DNA of 64,000 nt. Origin: Gammaproteobacteria bacterium (lineage in GTDB: Bacteria; Pseudomonadota; Gammaproteobacteria; Xanthomonadales; SZUA-36). The stretch spans positions 1 to 64,000 of the forward strand of contig JAUIJU010000010.1 in assembly GCA_030431095.1 (NCBI GenBank), in the 5' to 3' direction. Both the position numbers and the translations under genes were made by a program. This document shows positions 1 to 8,359 of this stretch, piece by piece. The notes beneath the pieces were generated by a model. It was not told the origin of the DNA, did not search any database, and worked only from the letters and a program-made list of their open reading frames with translations. How positions within the stretch are numbered: position 1 is the first letter of the stretch; each line of letters opens with the position of its first letter.

Positions 1-211
1 CGTGCTTCACCGCGATCCCGCGAAGGTCGACCCCCGAATTCCGGTACCCACGGGCAGGCGCCGGGCGGAGGGCACTACGGCAGGTTTTTAAGCTGCGAGT
101 GCGTAGTTGTCGTCGTTGGCAACTATATGTTTTGCAATCAGTTTTACGAGATGTCTGCAGCTCGGCATGCACCTCGGGTTTCACGACCCACGTCGAAGCC
201 AGGTCGCCCCC
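1..211 (-). ncRNA. ssrA: tmRNA (ssrA), 3' part outside the window
   Basis: Transfer-messenger RNA, which rescues stalled ribosomes and tags the truncated peptide for degradation. On the minus strand the 5' end near 211 reads GGGGGCGACCTGGCTTCGAC, the conserved start of one-piece tmRNA, followed by the conserved GTGCATGCCGAG block. The tag reading frame lies at 120-88: the resume codon GCC at 120-118 is followed by codons for ANDDNYALAA and a TAA stop at 90-88. The tRNA-like 3' half with its CCA end lies beyond position 1, so the gene is cut by the window edge. The partner gene smpB lies just upstream on the same strand. A possible -10 (TACACT, minus strand of 231-226) sits about 15 nt before the mature 5' end; I saw no convincing -35. 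Confidence 0.96.
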
Positions 212-314
212 AGGGTGATTTTCCCAGTGTACGAAGTCTGGGACCGCGCATTGTAACCGGAAGTTCCCTGCGAGATCAGCAAAGTCCGATGATCGCGTTA
301 CCGTCGGAAGACGC

Positions 315-776
315 CTAGCGCCCCTTCATGATGCGCGCCTTCTGGCGGTCCCAGTCACGGTCCTTGACAGTTTTGCGCTTGTCGTGCTGCTTTTTACCCG
401 TGGCGACGCCGATCTCCACTTTGGCCTTGCCCGCCTTCCAGTACAGGGCCGTGGGCACGAGCGTCTTGCCGCGCTGGTCGACCAGGCCGCCGAGACGGTC
501 CAGCTCCCGGCGGTGTAGCAGCAGTTTGCGCGAACGCATGGGGTCCGGGTCCACGTGCGTGCTGACCGTGGGCAATGCATCGATCCGCGTGCCCACCAGG
601 TACGCTTCGCCGTCGCGCAGAAACACGTAACTGTCGGCGAATTGCACTCGGCCCTCTCGCAGGGATTTCACTTCCCAGCCTTGCAGTGCGATGCCGGCCT
701 CCAGGCGGTCTTCGAGGTGATAATCGAAGCGGGCGCGCTTGTTGACCGCGATGGTTTTCTGTCCCTGGCTGCTCAT
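315..776 (-). CDS. smpB: SsrA-binding protein SmpB
   Basis: Binds the tRNA-like domain of tmRNA and brings it to stalled ribosomes (trans-translation). The 153-residue product has the family's usual length. It shows the conserved N-terminal [20 protein letters not shown] stretch, the [10 protein letters not shown] motif, the [15 protein letters not shown] segment, and the lysine/arginine-rich C-terminal tail ([20 protein letters not shown]) that enters the decoding centre. The ATG at 776 follows a short leader. A possible -10 TACAAT for this gene lies on the minus strand at 856-851. It is upstream of, and co-oriented with, tmRNA. It is divergent from ratA; this order is common in gammaproteobacteria. 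Confidence 0.97.
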   Translation of the reverse strand: MSSQGQKTIAVNKRARFDYHLEDRLEAGIALQGWEVKSLREGRVQFADSYVFLRDGEAYLVGTRIDALPTVSTHVDPDPMRSRKLLLHRRELDRLGGLVDQRGKTLVPTALYWKAGKAKVEIGVATGKKQHDKRKTVKDRDWDRQKARIMKGR

Positions 777-921
777 GGCGTGATGGTCTTGGTGGTTCCC
801 TGGTTTCCGGGCGTGACCGCAGCGGTGCGCCGCGGCGGGGCGAACGGACTATTGTAGGGCATCGCGCCGGGCAAAGCCCAATCTGGGTCCGCGCCGGATC
901 GTGTCGACGGGGTCGGCGGCG

Positions 922-930
922 TGCTATATT
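922..930 (+). promoter_or_regulatory. extended -10 promoter of ratA-rnfH
   Basis: TG at 922-923, one spacer base, then TATATT at 925-930, an extended -10 element 28 nt before the ratA ATG. No good -35 is visible, which fits the extended -10 class. Found by eye only. Confidence 0.45.
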
Positions 931-957
931 TCCGCGCTTTCACGCTGCCGGCCCGCC

Positions 958-1389
958 ATGGAGATTTCCCGATCCGCCCTCGTGACGCACTCCGCGCTCG
1001 ACATGTACCGCCTGGTGCATGACGTGGCCGGCTACCCGGACTTTCTGAGCTGGTGTGTCGGAGCGGCGGTGCACGAGCAGTCCCCCGAATTGCAACTGGC
1101 CACCCTGGAAGTGGACGTGGCCGGCGTGCGGCAGGCGTTCACGACGCGCAATCGCCTGGAGCGGGGCGAGCGGCTGGTCATGAACCTGGTGGACGGGCCG
1201 TTTCGGAGCCTGAGCGGCGAGTGGCGCTTCCAGCAACTGGGTTCAGACGGCAGCAAGATCTCCCTCGACCTGGCATTCGAGGTGTCCTCCCGGCTTCTGG
1301 CTGGCGCTTTCGGCCGGGGATTTGCCCACGTGGCCGATCGGCTCGTGCGGGACTTCGGCGTCCACGCAGACGCGGTGTACGGTGACTGA
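958..1389 (+). CDS. ratA: RatA-family COQ10/START-domain protein
   Basis: Member of the polyketide cyclase/START-like family that includes E. coli RatA (reported to interfere with 50S/30S association) and mitochondrial Coq10 (ubiquinone binding). The physiological role in bacteria is unsettled. The 143-residue protein starts at ATG 958 (MEISRSALVTHSALDMYRLV), which matches the family N-terminus; a longer in-frame opening from 901 lacks family sequence. The conserved YPDFLSWCVGA segment and the C-terminal LAFEVSSRLLAGAFGRGF segment are present. It overlaps rnfH by 8 nt, so the two are translationally coupled. The smpB/ratA/rnfH neighbourhood is conserved in gammaproteobacteria. Confidence 0.88.
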   Translation: MEISRSALVTHSALDMYRLVHDVAGYPDFLSWCVGAAVHEQSPELQLATLEVDVAGVRQAFTTRNRLERGERLVMNLVDGPFRSLSGEWRFQQLGSDGSKISLDLAFEVSSRLLAGAFGRGFAHVADRLVRDFGVHADAVYGD

Positions 1390-1687
1390 TATCCCGGCAA
1401 GCCGAACGATTCGCGTAGAGGTCGCTTACGGCGAACCCGACCGCCAGGGCCTGGTGGAAGTCGAACTGCCGCCAGGCGCCACGGTGACCGCGGCGATCGA
1501 GGCCAGCGAACTGCGTGCGGCCTTTCCCGCACTGGAGGTCGCACCCGATCGACTGGGGGTGTGGGGGCGCAAGGTGCCGCCGGAGCACATCCTGTCCGAC
1601 GGTGACCGGGTGGAAATTTACCGGCCGCTGATCGCTGACCCCAAGGAAGTCAGGCGGGCGAAGGCGGAAGCCGCGAAAAAAAAGTGA
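1382..1687 (+). CDS. rnfH: RnfH-family ubiquitin-like protein
   Basis: Small beta-grasp (ubiquitin-like) protein of the RnfH/UPF0125 family, about 101 residues, biochemical role not established. The start is taken as GTG 1382, which lies inside the end of ratA and gives VTDIPASRTIRVEVAYGEPD; the EVAYGEPD segment and the later LSDGDRVEIYRPLIADPKEV segment are family signatures. The C-terminus is lysine/alanine rich. An ATG further upstream (1322) is inside ratA and adds no family sequence. No redox (rnf) genes are nearby. Confidence 0.88.
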   Translation: MTDIPASRTIRVEVAYGEPDRQGLVEVELPPGATVTAAIEASELRAAFPALEVAPDRLGVWGRKVPPEHILSDGDRVEIYRPLIADPKEVRRAKAEAAKKK

Positions 1688-1694
1688 CGGTCGG

Positions 1695-2366
1695 TCAGCT
1701 GCCCGGGGTCACGATATAGGGGCGCCGTCCGGTGCGCTCCTCCAGTGCCTCCAGTGCCGCCAGCGCCTCGTCACGGGATGCATAGTCGCCGGAGCGCAGC
1801 ACGAAGAAACCCGTGTCGGCGATGACCTGGCCGTAAATTGTGGCGTCGATGCCGTCGGCCTGAAGCTGGGAGAGCAGCCGGTCGGCGTCCGTGCGCGCGT
1901 CAAAGGAGCCGAACTGGAGGGTCCAGCCCGCGGCGCCGTCAGCCAGGATTTCCAGGTCTTCGTAGTCTCGCGCATCACGGACATCGACACCCATCACCGG
2001 TTCGGCCGGTGTGATGGCCTGCGCGCCATCGGCTCTCAGGACTTCCTCGCCTTCGCCGGCGCGCACGCCGCGCATGTAGCTCAGGGTGTCGTTCTCGAAC
2101 TTCAGGGTGACCAGGCGCCGTACCGGGTCGCCGCCGCGGCGGGCGAAGCTGGACAGGTAATCCCAGCGGTCGTGGTGAAACGGGTCCTGGATGGCCGGGG
2201 TGCCCAGCAGGAAGGCGACCTGGTTCTTGCTCATGCCCAGCTCGAGCTGGTCCAGGTCTTCCTGCTCCAGCGCGTTGCCCTGCTGGATATTCTGCTTGTA
2301 GAGGATGTTGCAGCCGGCGGTCAGCGCCAGGCAGGCGCACATCAGTAGGGTCAGGCGCTTTGTCAT
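1695..2366 (-). CDS. bamE: BamE/OmlA lipoprotein with a C-terminal SPOR domain
   Basis: Outer-membrane lipoprotein of the beta-barrel assembly (BAM) complex. The signal peptide ends in lipobox LTAGC, making Cys19 the lipidated residue (start ATG 2366). Residues about 20-110 form the SmpA/OmlA domain: YKQNIQQGNALEQEDLDQL, GMSKNQVAFLLGTP, then HHDRWDYLSSF. E. coli BamE has about 113 residues; this one has 223. The extra C-terminal part, from about residue 150 (GWTLQFGSFDARTDADRLLS ... FFVLRSGDYASRDEALAALE), looks like a SPOR domain, the fold that binds denuded peptidoglycan at division septa. The gene is divergent from fur, the usual arrangement. The SPOR assignment is from pattern only. Confidence 0.9.
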   Translation of the reverse strand: MTKRLTLLMCACLALTAGCNILYKQNIQQGNALEQEDLDQLELGMSKNQVAFLLGTPAIQDPFHHDRWDYLSSFARRGGDPVRRLVTLKFENDTLSYMRGVRAGEGEEVLRADGAQAITPAEPVMGVDVRDARDYEDLEILADGAAGWTLQFGSFDARTDADRLLSQLQADGIDATIYGQVIADTGFFVLRSGDYASRDEALAALEALEERTGRRPYIVTPGS

Positions 2367-2409
2367 TATTCTGGGATGGAATTGCGTAAAGGTCTCGGGG
2401 CGTGAATGA

Positions 2410-2415
2410 TACAAT
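2410..2415 (+). promoter_or_regulatory. possible -10 element of the fur promoter
   Basis: TACAAT at 2410-2415, about 80 nt before the fur start. The best -35-like hexamer (TTGCGT at 2382-2387) is 22 nt away, too far for a normal spacer, so the promoter is tentative. Confidence 0.3.
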
Positions 2416-2493
2416 GATGCGGCCGCGCTCGACAGGGGCGTCACGCGAACCTCGTCATTCACCGTCGACCGAATTCACCAGGAGTCCATCCCG

Positions 2494-2895
2494 TTGGAAA
2501 CCGACAAACTCAAGGACGTTGGCCTCAAGGTCACCCAGCCCCGGGTGCGAATCCTGGATTTGCTGGAGCGTCGTCGCTTCAAACACATGACCGCGGACGA
2601 CATTTACCGCGAGCTGAACAAGGCGGGTGACGACATGGGCCTGGCCACGGTTTACCGGGTGCTCAACCAGTTCGAGGCTTCCGGTCTCGTGATCAAGCAC
2701 AATTTCGAAGGTGGGCAGGCCTACTACGAACTCGACTCGGGCGGACACCATGACCACATGGTGTGCGTAGAGACCGGCAAGGTCATCGAGTTCTGCAACG
2801 AAGAGATCGAGCGCCTGCAGAAAGAAGTGGCCGACAAGGCCGGTTACGTCATCGAAGACCATTCACTGGTCATCTACGTCCGTCCGAAAAAATAG
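2494..2895 (+). CDS. fur: ferric uptake regulator Fur (TTG start)
   Basis: Iron-responsive repressor that binds Fur boxes when loaded with Fe(II). The 133-residue protein has an N-terminal winged helix (DVGLKVTQPRVRILDLLE ... ATVYRVLNQFEASGLV) and a C-terminal dimerisation/metal domain with HHDH at 85-88 and MVCVETGKVIEF at 89-100. Only single cysteines (91, 101) are present rather than CxxC pairs. No ATG gives the family N-terminus. TTG 2494 follows an AGGAG ribosome binding site at 2480-2484 with 9-nt spacing and yields METDKLKDVGLKVTQ, so the start is TTG. A probable target is the Fur box at 26563-26581 in this window. Confidence 0.96.
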   Translation: METDKLKDVGLKVTQPRVRILDLLERRRFKHMTADDIYRELNKAGDDMGLATVYRVLNQFEASGLVIKHNFEGGQAYYELDSGGHHDHMVCVETGKVIEFCNEEIERLQKEVADKAGYVIEDHSLVIYVRPKK

Positions 2896-2921
2896 CGATC
2901 ACCGCGGTGCGGCGGCGTGGC

Positions 2922-4595
2922 TCACTGCAACGTGGTCGCCGCCGCGTCCAGCATTTCCCGCGCGTGGGCCCTTGATTGGTCCGAGACGGTGCCGCCCAGC
3001 ATGCGGGCGATTTCTTCCACCCGGGCCTCGGCCTCCAGCACCCGGGCGTCCACCGAGGTCTGTTCAAGGCCAGTCTCCTTACTCACTTTCAGCTGCTGGT
3101 CTGCGCGCACCGCCACTTGCGCGAGGTGGGTGACGCACAGCGCCTGGCCGCCTTGAGCCACCTTTTTCAGCAGACGGCCGACGGCATTGGCGGTGTCGCC
3201 GCCAACGCCTGCGTCGATCTCGTCGAAAACCTGGGTGCGGGCGCCGCTGTCGGCGGTGGCCACCTTGATCGCCAGACTGATGCGCGACAATTCGCCGCCG
3301 GAAGCGACCCTGGCGAGGGGCGCCGCTGCAATGCCCGGATTGGCGCTGACGCGCATTTCCACCTGGTCGGTGCCCCGGCGTGAGGGTTCAGCCTGCGCGT
3401 CGTGCTCGACGCGGATTTCGAAACGGCCGCCTTCCATGCCCAGTTCACCCATCAGGTCCACCACGCGCCCGGCCAGGGTTTTTGCCTGGCGCTTGCGGGC
3501 CCTGGACAGGCGTTCGGCCGAGTCCCGGTAGGTCCGTAGCCGACCCTCGCAGTCACGCTCCAGGGCCTCGCGAATCTCATCGAAGCGGCTGGCCTGGTCG
3601 AGTCGCCGGGCGAGTCGGTCCCGAACCCCGTCCAGGTCTTCCATTGCCACCCCGTGCTTACGCGCCAGGTCGCCCAGGGCGGACAACTGCGCCTCCACGG
3701 TCTGCAGTCGCTCCGGATCGAGCTCGACGTCCGACGACAGGCCGGACAGGGCGCTGGCGGCCTCGCGGGCATTGATCAGCGCCTCGTCCAGCATGCTCCG
3801 CACTTCACGGACTTCGTCCGCCAGGTTCTCGAAAGGCGCGAGCGCACCCAATGCGGCCTGCAGTCGCGCGGTGGCGCCGTCCGCCTCGTCATCGAGCAGT
3901 CCGGTACTGCGGTCCAGGGCCTTGAGCAGGTCGCCACTGGCCGACAGCAGTCGGTGTTCGCCCTCCAGCTTCGCAATGGCGTCCGGCGGCAGGCTCGCGC
4001 CTTCCAGCTCGGACAGCTGAAAGGTGAGGAACTCGATTTCGGACGGGGGCAGGGCGGCACCTTCGGACTGCTCGCGCAACTGCTCCCGAGCGGCTCGCCA
4101 CGCATCGAAGGCCTCGGCCGTCGCCGCGGTCTCCCGATCCAGTTGACCGGTGCGGTCCAGCAGCGCCAGTTGTTCGGCGTGGGCGGCCAGGCGAACGTGT
4201 TCGTTCTGGCCGTGAACTTCGACCAGCAGGTGTCCCAGCTCGGCGAGCTGGCCCACGGTCACCGGCGTGCCGTTGATCCAGGCGCGGGAGCGTCCGCCGG
4301 CCTGGATGCTGCGACGCAGCAGGCAACTGTCACCGGTATCGAGTTCGTGCTCGCGCAGCCAGTCACTCGCGGCATCGTTACCCGTGACCGCGAATTCGGC
4401 GTTCAACTCCGCACGGTCGGCGCCGGCGCGAACCCAGCCGGCATCGGAGCGGGCGCCCAGCAAAAGGCCCAGGGCATCGACCAGGATGGACTTGCCCGCG
4501 CCGGTTTCGCCGGAGATCGCCGTGAACCCGGACAGGAAGTCCTGCTCCAGGGACGGCACGATGGCAAAGTTGCGAATGTGAAGGTGCAGCAGCAT
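2922..4595 (-). CDS. recN: DNA repair protein RecN
   Basis: SMC-like ATPase acting in double-strand break repair. The 557-residue product matches the family length. The N-terminus LHLHIRNFAIVPSLEQDFLS leads to Walker A GETGAGKS (about residues 30-37). A long coiled-coil region with alternating Leu/Ala/Glu follows. The C-terminal part has the ABC signature (ARVASGGELSRISLAIK), the Walker B region (TQVFDEIDAGVGG) and CVTHLAQVA. It is convergent with fur (26 nt apart), the classic arrangement. RecN is often SOS-controlled, but I saw no E. coli-type LexA box upstream of the ATG at 4595. Confidence 0.96.
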   Translation of the reverse strand: MLLHLHIRNFAIVPSLEQDFLSGFTAISGETGAGKSILVDALGLLLGARSDAGWVRAGADRAELNAEFAVTGNDAASDWLREHELDTGDSCLLRRSIQAGGRSRAWINGTPVTVGQLAELGHLLVEVHGQNEHVRLAAHAEQLALLDRTGQLDRETAATAEAFDAWRAAREQLREQSEGAALPPSEIEFLTFQLSELEGASLPPDAIAKLEGEHRLLSASGDLLKALDRSTGLLDDEADGATARLQAALGALAPFENLADEVREVRSMLDEALINAREAASALSGLSSDVELDPERLQTVEAQLSALGDLARKHGVAMEDLDGVRDRLARRLDQASRFDEIREALERDCEGRLRTYRDSAERLSRARKRQAKTLAGRVVDLMGELGMEGGRFEIRVEHDAQAEPSRRGTDQVEMRVSANPGIAAAPLARVASGGELSRISLAIKVATADSGARTQVFDEIDAGVGGDTANAVGRLLKKVAQGGQALCVTHLAQVAVRADQQLKVSKETGLEQTSVDARVLEAEARVEEIARMLGGTVSDQSRAHAREMLDAAATTLQ

Positions 4596-4677
4596 GGGAT
4601 TCCGTCGGGCGCGCTGCGCCCAAAACTAGCACCAAGCCAGACTCCCGGCAATCCGCGCCCGGGGCAAGCGCCGGTTG

Positions 4678-4705
4678 CTTGAATCGGTGTCGGCAAACCC
4701 CATAT
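4678..4705 (+). promoter_or_regulatory. sigma-32 heat-shock promoter of grpE
   Basis: CTTGAA at 4678-4683, 14-nt spacer, CCCCATAT at 4698-4705: an essentially perfect match to the RpoH consensus CTTGAA-N(13-17)-CCCCATNT. It lies 45 nt before the grpE start and supports TTG 4750 as that start, since longer openings would begin upstream of or inside the promoter. Confidence 0.9.
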
Positions 4706-4749
4706 CCGCGACAGGACATTTGACCGGTTCAACGGCCGGGGAGATCGCA

Positions 4750-5322
4750 TTGAACACCGACACCGACAACCGAGACGAAGACCTCGACGCCAGCGGGCGG
4801 GAATCACCCGAAAGCAGCGCCGAAGCGCAGGAAGTGGAACAGGAACTGGCCGGCCTGCAGGAGGCGCTGACCGCCGCCGAGCGGGAAGCCGCCGAACAGC
4901 GTGAGGCCATGCTGCGTATGCACGCGGAGATGGAGAACCTGCGCAAACGCCTGATCCGTGACCTGGAGAAGTCACAGAAACGTGCGCTGGAAGGCATCAT
5001 GAATGACCTGCTACCGGTGCGTGACAGCCTGGAGAAGGGTCTCCAGGCCGCCGAGGAAGACGCCTCGGTGGAATCGCTGCGCGAAGGCAAGGCGCTGATC
5101 ATGCGCATGCTCGGCAAGGTCATGAGCGATCATGGCCTGCAGGAAATCGACCCGGCCGGTCAGGCTTTCGATCCAGAGCTGCACGAGGCCATGAGCCTGA
5201 TCCCGTCGCCGGAACACGCCGAGAACCAGGTGATCGACGTGATTCAGAAGGGGTACCGGCTGAATGACCGCCTGATCCGTCCGGCTCGGGTGGTGGTCTC
5301 AAGCGGACCGCCGAACGTCTGA
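4750..5322 (+). CDS. grpE: nucleotide exchange factor GrpE (TTG start)
   Basis: Exchanges ADP for ATP on DnaK in the heat-shock chaperone cycle. With the TTG at 4750 the product is 190 residues (E. coli GrpE 197). A GGGGAG ribosome binding site at 4737-4742 precedes it, and the sigma-32 promoter lies directly upstream. There is an acidic disordered N-terminus, then a long coiled-coil helix (QEVEQELAGLQEAL ... MLRMHAEMENLRKRL), then the C-terminal beta domain with FDPELHEAMSLIPS and VIDVIQKGYRLNDRLIRPA, the most conserved family segments. dnaK follows 76 nt downstream and has its own promoter. Confidence 0.97.
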   Translation: MNTDTDNRDEDLDASGRESPESSAEAQEVEQELAGLQEALTAAEREAAEQREAMLRMHAEMENLRKRLIRDLEKSQKRALEGIMNDLLPVRDSLEKGLQAAEEDASVESLREGKALIMRMLGKVMSDHGLQEIDPAGQAFDPELHEAMSLIPSPEHAENQVIDVIQKGYRLNDRLIRPARVVVSSGPPNV

Positions 5323-5330
5323 ATAGAGAG

Positions 5331-5358
5331 TTTGAAAACAGCCGCCAGGCCCCCACCT
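5331..5358 (+). promoter_or_regulatory. sigma-32-like promoter of dnaK
   Basis: TTTGAA at 5331-5336, 14-nt spacer, CCCCACCT at 5351-5358, close to the RpoH consensus with one mismatch in each element. It begins 9 nt after the grpE stop codon and 68 nt before the dnaK ATG. dnaK can therefore be induced separately as well as by read-through from the grpE promoter. Confidence 0.7.
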
Positions 5359-5398
5359 TAACAACATCGCATTAACCTGAAATTTGGAGAAATTCACA

Positions 5399-7330
5399 AT
5401 GGGCAAGATCATCGGTATCGATCTGGGCACCACCAACTCCTGCGTCGCAGTGATGGAGGGTGGTCAGCCCAAGGTCATCGAAAACTCGGAAGGCGACCGG
5501 ACCACCCCGTCCGTGGTTGCATTCACCAAGGATGACGAAGTGCTGGTCGGCCAGGCCGCCAAGCGCCAGGCCGTCACCAACCCCACCAACACGCTGTTCG
5601 CCGTCAAGCGGTTGATTGGCCGCAAATTCAGCGAGGACGTGGTTCAGAAGGACCGCGACCTGGTCCCTTACACCATCGTCGAAGCCGACAATGGCGACGC
5701 CTGGGTGGAAGCGGACGGCAAGAAAATGGCGCCGCCGGAAGTGTCCGCGCGTGTCCTCATGAAGATGAAGAAAACCGCCGAGGAGTACCTGGGTGAGGAA
5801 GTGACCGAGGCGGTCATCACCGTGCCGGCCTACTTCAACAACCCGCAGCGCCAGGCCACCAAGGACGCCGGCAAAATCGCCGGACTGAACGTTCGTCGGG
5901 TGATCTCCGAGCCGACGGCGGCCGCGCTGGCCTATGGCATGGACAAGAAAGGTGGCGATCGCAAAGTCGCGGTCTACGACCTGGGTGGGGGCACCTTCGA
6001 CATCTCCATCATCGAGATCGCCGAGGTCGAGGGCGAGCACCAGATCGAGGTGCTGTCCACCTCCGGTGACACCTTCCTCGGTGGCGAGGACTTCGACAAG
6101 CGTGTGATCGACTACCTGGTCGAGGAATTCAAGAAGGACCAGGGCGTGAACCTGCGCAACGACCCGCTGGCGTTGCAGCGCCTGAAAGAGGCGGCCGAGC
6201 GCGCCAAGATCGAGCTGAGCTCGGGTCAGCAGACCGAAGTCAACCTGCCGTACATCACGGCCGATTCCTCCGGTCCCAAGCACCTGAACATCAAGCTGAC
6301 CCGCGCCAAGCTGGAATCGCTGGTGGAAGACCTGGTGAAGAAGACCATCGGCCCGTGCCGCACGGCGCTGGACGACGCCGGTCTGAAGGTCGGTGACGTG
6401 CAGGACGTGATCCTGGTCGGCGGCCAGACCCGCATGCCGCTGGTGCAAAAAGCCGTTGGTGAATTCTTCGACAAGGAGCCGCGCAAGGACGTGAACCCGG
6501 ACGAAGCCGTCGCCGTGGGCGCCGCCATCCAGGGCGGCGTGCTGGCCGGGGACGTCAAGGACGTGCTGCTGCTGGACGTTACGCCCCTGTCCCTGGGCAT
6601 CGAGACCCTGGGCGGTGTGATGACCAAGCTGATCGAGAAGAACACGACAATCCCGACCAAGGCGGCGCAGACCTTCTCCACCGCCGAGGACAACCAGACC
6701 GCGGTGACCGTGCACGTGCTGCAGGGCGAACGCGAGATGGCCAGCGCCAACAAGTCCCTGGCCCGTTTCGACCTGGCCGGCATTCAGCCCGCCCCGCGCG
6801 GCATGCCGCAGATCGAGGTGACCTTCGACATCGACGCCAACGGCATCATGCACGTCAGCGCCAAGGACAACGCCACCGGCAAGGAGCAGCGCATCGAGAT
6901 CAAGGCAGGTTCAGGCCTGTCCGAGGAAGAGATTGACAAGATGGTCAAGGACGCCGAGCTGCACGCCGAGGAAGACAAGAAGTTCCAGGAAGTGGTCACG
7001 GCGCGCAACAACGCCGACGCCATGGTGCACGCGGCCCGCTCCAGCCTTTCAGAGCTCGGTGACGCCGTTTCCGGGGATGACAAGGCCGGGGTGGAAGCCG
7101 CCATCGGTGAAGTCGAGGAAGCCATGAAGGGTGATGACAAGGACGCCATCGATGCGGCCGTGTCGAAACTCACCGAGGCCAGCCAGCCGATCTATCAGCA
7201 GGCCGCCGCCGCGGCGCAGGCTGCCCAGGAAGGGGCGGCCGAGTCCGGCGAAGCGCCTGCTGCGGAAGAAGGCGGTGATGACGTGGTCGACGCCGAGTTC
7301 GAAGAGGTGGACGAGGACAAGAAAGACTGA
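5399..7330 (+). CDS. dnaK: chaperone DnaK (Hsp70)
   Basis: ATP-dependent Hsp70 chaperone working with DnaJ and GrpE. The product has 643 residues (E. coli 638). The ATG at 5399 follows TTTGGAGA and gives [20 protein letters not shown], the canonical start with the phosphate-binding loop. [14 protein letters not shown] (phosphate 2), [10 protein letters not shown] (adenosine), the linker [18 protein letters not shown] and the substrate-binding domain are all present, with a C-terminal [15 protein letters not shown] tail close to the DnaJ/GrpE-partner tail consensus. An intrinsic terminator follows at once. dnaJ is not next to it but 8.1 kb downstream. Confidence 0.99.
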   Translation: MGKIIGIDLGTTNSCVAVMEGGQPKVIENSEGDRTTPSVVAFTKDDEVLVGQAAKRQAVTNPTNTLFAVKRLIGRKFSEDVVQKDRDLVPYTIVEADNGDAWVEADGKKMAPPEVSARVLMKMKKTAEEYLGEEVTEAVITVPAYFNNPQRQATKDAGKIAGLNVRRVISEPTAAALAYGMDKKGGDRKVAVYDLGGGTFDISIIEIAEVEGEHQIEVLSTSGDTFLGGEDFDKRVIDYLVEEFKKDQGVNLRNDPLALQRLKEAAERAKIELSSGQQTEVNLPYITADSSGPKHLNIKLTRAKLESLVEDLVKKTIGPCRTALDDAGLKVGDVQDVILVGGQTRMPLVQKAVGEFFDKEPRKDVNPDEAVAVGAAIQGGVLAGDVKDVLLLDVTPLSLGIETLGGVMTKLIEKNTTIPTKAAQTFSTAEDNQTAVTVHVLQGEREMASANKSLARFDLAGIQPAPRGMPQIEVTFDIDANGIMHVSAKDNATGKEQRIEIKAGSGLSEEEIDKMVKDAELHAEEDKKFQEVVTARNNADAMVHAARSSLSELGDAVSGDDKAGVEAAIGEVEEAMKGDDKDAIDAAVSKLTEASQPIYQQAAAAAQAAQEGAAESGEAPAAEEGGDDVVDAEFEEVDEDKKD

Positions 7331-7349
7331 GTCCCGACCCGCCGGAAAG

Positions 7350-7379
7350 AAAAAAGCCCCGCTTCGACGGGGCTTTTTT
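7350..7379. terminator. intrinsic terminator after dnaK
   Basis: A 12-bp perfect stem (AAAAAAGCCCCG at 7350-7361 with CGGGGCTTTTTT at 7368-7379) and loop CTTCGA. It has a T-run on the plus strand and an A-run upstream, so it can work in both directions. It closes grpE-dnaK and probably also the minus-strand gene ending at 7438. Confidence 0.93.
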
Positions 7380-7437
7380 CATTTGGGACTCAGGGTCCTG
7401 GGGCTCCAGCACTCCCGGCCCTGGAGGGTGCAGTCGT

Positions 7438-7620
7438 TCAGCCGTTACCGTCCACTGCGTCCTCGACTTCCTCGGCGGCGTCCTCGGCAGCGTCCTTCAC
7501 GTCTTCGGCCGCTTCATCGATCGACTCCCCGGCCTTTTCCATGGGGCCTTCCTTTTCGCAGGCCACCAGCGTGGCGGCGGCGGCGAGCATCAGCGCGATT
7601 AACAGGTGCTTGAGTTTCAT
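7438..7620 (-). CDS. small acidic lipoprotein, function unknown
   Basis: A 60-residue protein. Residues 1-20 are a lipoprotein signal peptide ending in LVAC, with Cys21 as the lipidated residue; Glu23 does not suggest inner-membrane retention. The mature part is about 39 residues, very acidic, with a heptad-like repetition (IDEAAED, VKDAAED, AAEEVED) that would form one amphipathic or coiled-coil helix. The ATG at 7620 is preceded by an AGGAG (minus strand, TCTCCT at 7626-7631). It is similar in size and style to entericidin-like and other small lipoproteins, but I do not recognise a family. It lies on the opposite strand to dnaK and shares its terminator. Confidence 0.75.
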   Translation of the reverse strand: MKLKHLLIALMLAAAATLVACEKEGPMEKAGESIDEAAEDVKDAAEDAAEEVEDAVDGNG

Positions 7621-7690
7621 TCAGATTTCTCCTGGCGGGTCGTAGAGCCGCTCACGTTAGCACGAATGCGCCGAATGGGTAGCGGTTCGT

Positions 7691-8350
7691 TCAGCCGCCT
7701 TCGATTGCAGCCAGGGGCACCTGGTACTCGTCTTCGCCGTTGATGATCACCGTCCACGTATCGCCGTCGAGGCGGGCCTCGACTTCGCGGTTGGCCGCGT
7801 TGACGAAGTCGGTCATGAAGTTAATGGTGAAGATTTCGCCCGCCGGGCTCTTTACCGTGATCGAGGCCTGGCGGTCTTCCATTCGGGAAATCCCCGCCGG
7901 GCAGTTGCTGAATTCCGTCGCGTCCACCGCGCGGCAGCGCAGCAGTGAGGTGGCGTCGTAGTCTGCGGTGGTGAAGGGCGCCGTCGGGCTGTCCGGGTCG
8001 GCCGGCGCCAACGCGGACGTGTCCCAGTAGACGAATACGCTCTCGTCCGGAAAGCGGAAAATCAGCCCCTGGTCACCCAGTCCGCTCTGCCGATACACGG
8101 TTCTGCCGTGCTGATCGGTAAAATTCCCTGCGGTGGTTTCGTCCGGCATCAGGTCGTGCTCGACGCCGTCAGAGCGGGTGATGACGACGTGGCCTTGCGC
8201 CTGGTAGAAACGGCAGGGGATCAACACGTCGGTATGGTCCTCGCCGGCGGGATAGACCTCGCAACTCGCCTCGGTGGAATCGGCCAGGGCCGCCGTGGGC
8301 CCGATGCCCGCGAGCAGCATGAATGCGGCCGCCAGGATAGATGGTTTCAT
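7691..8350 (-). CDS. exported protein of unknown function
   Basis: 219 residues with a clear Sec signal peptide (MKPSILAAAFMLLAGIGPTA, cleavage likely after ALA at about residue 23). The mature part contains four cysteines (in EASCEVYP, LIPCRFYQ, LLRCRAVD and FSNCPAGI), spaced as if for two disulfides. It is rich in beta-strand pattern and has no membrane segment. I do not recognise a family. The gene ends 70 nt before the small lipoprotein gene and begins 9 nt after the ydbL stop codon, so it is probably the last but one gene of the ydbH-ynbE-ydbL transcript. A link to envelope lipid transport is inference from position only. Confidence 0.75.
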   Translation of the reverse strand: MKPSILAAAFMLLAGIGPTAALADSTEASCEVYPAGEDHTDVLIPCRFYQAQGHVVITRSDGVEHDLMPDETTAGNFTDQHGRTVYRQSGLGDQGLIFRFPDESVFVYWDTSALAPADPDSPTAPFTTADYDATSLLRCRAVDATEFSNCPAGISRMEDRQASITVKSPAGEIFTINFMTDFVNAANREVEARLDGDTWTVIINGEDEYQVPLAAIEGG

Positions 8351-8359
8351 GGGATGCTC

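Noticed and set aside
4596-4677. LexA box at recN
   Set aside because: No CTG-N10-CAG site is seen upstream of recN. The group may use a different LexA motif, so SOS control is not excluded.
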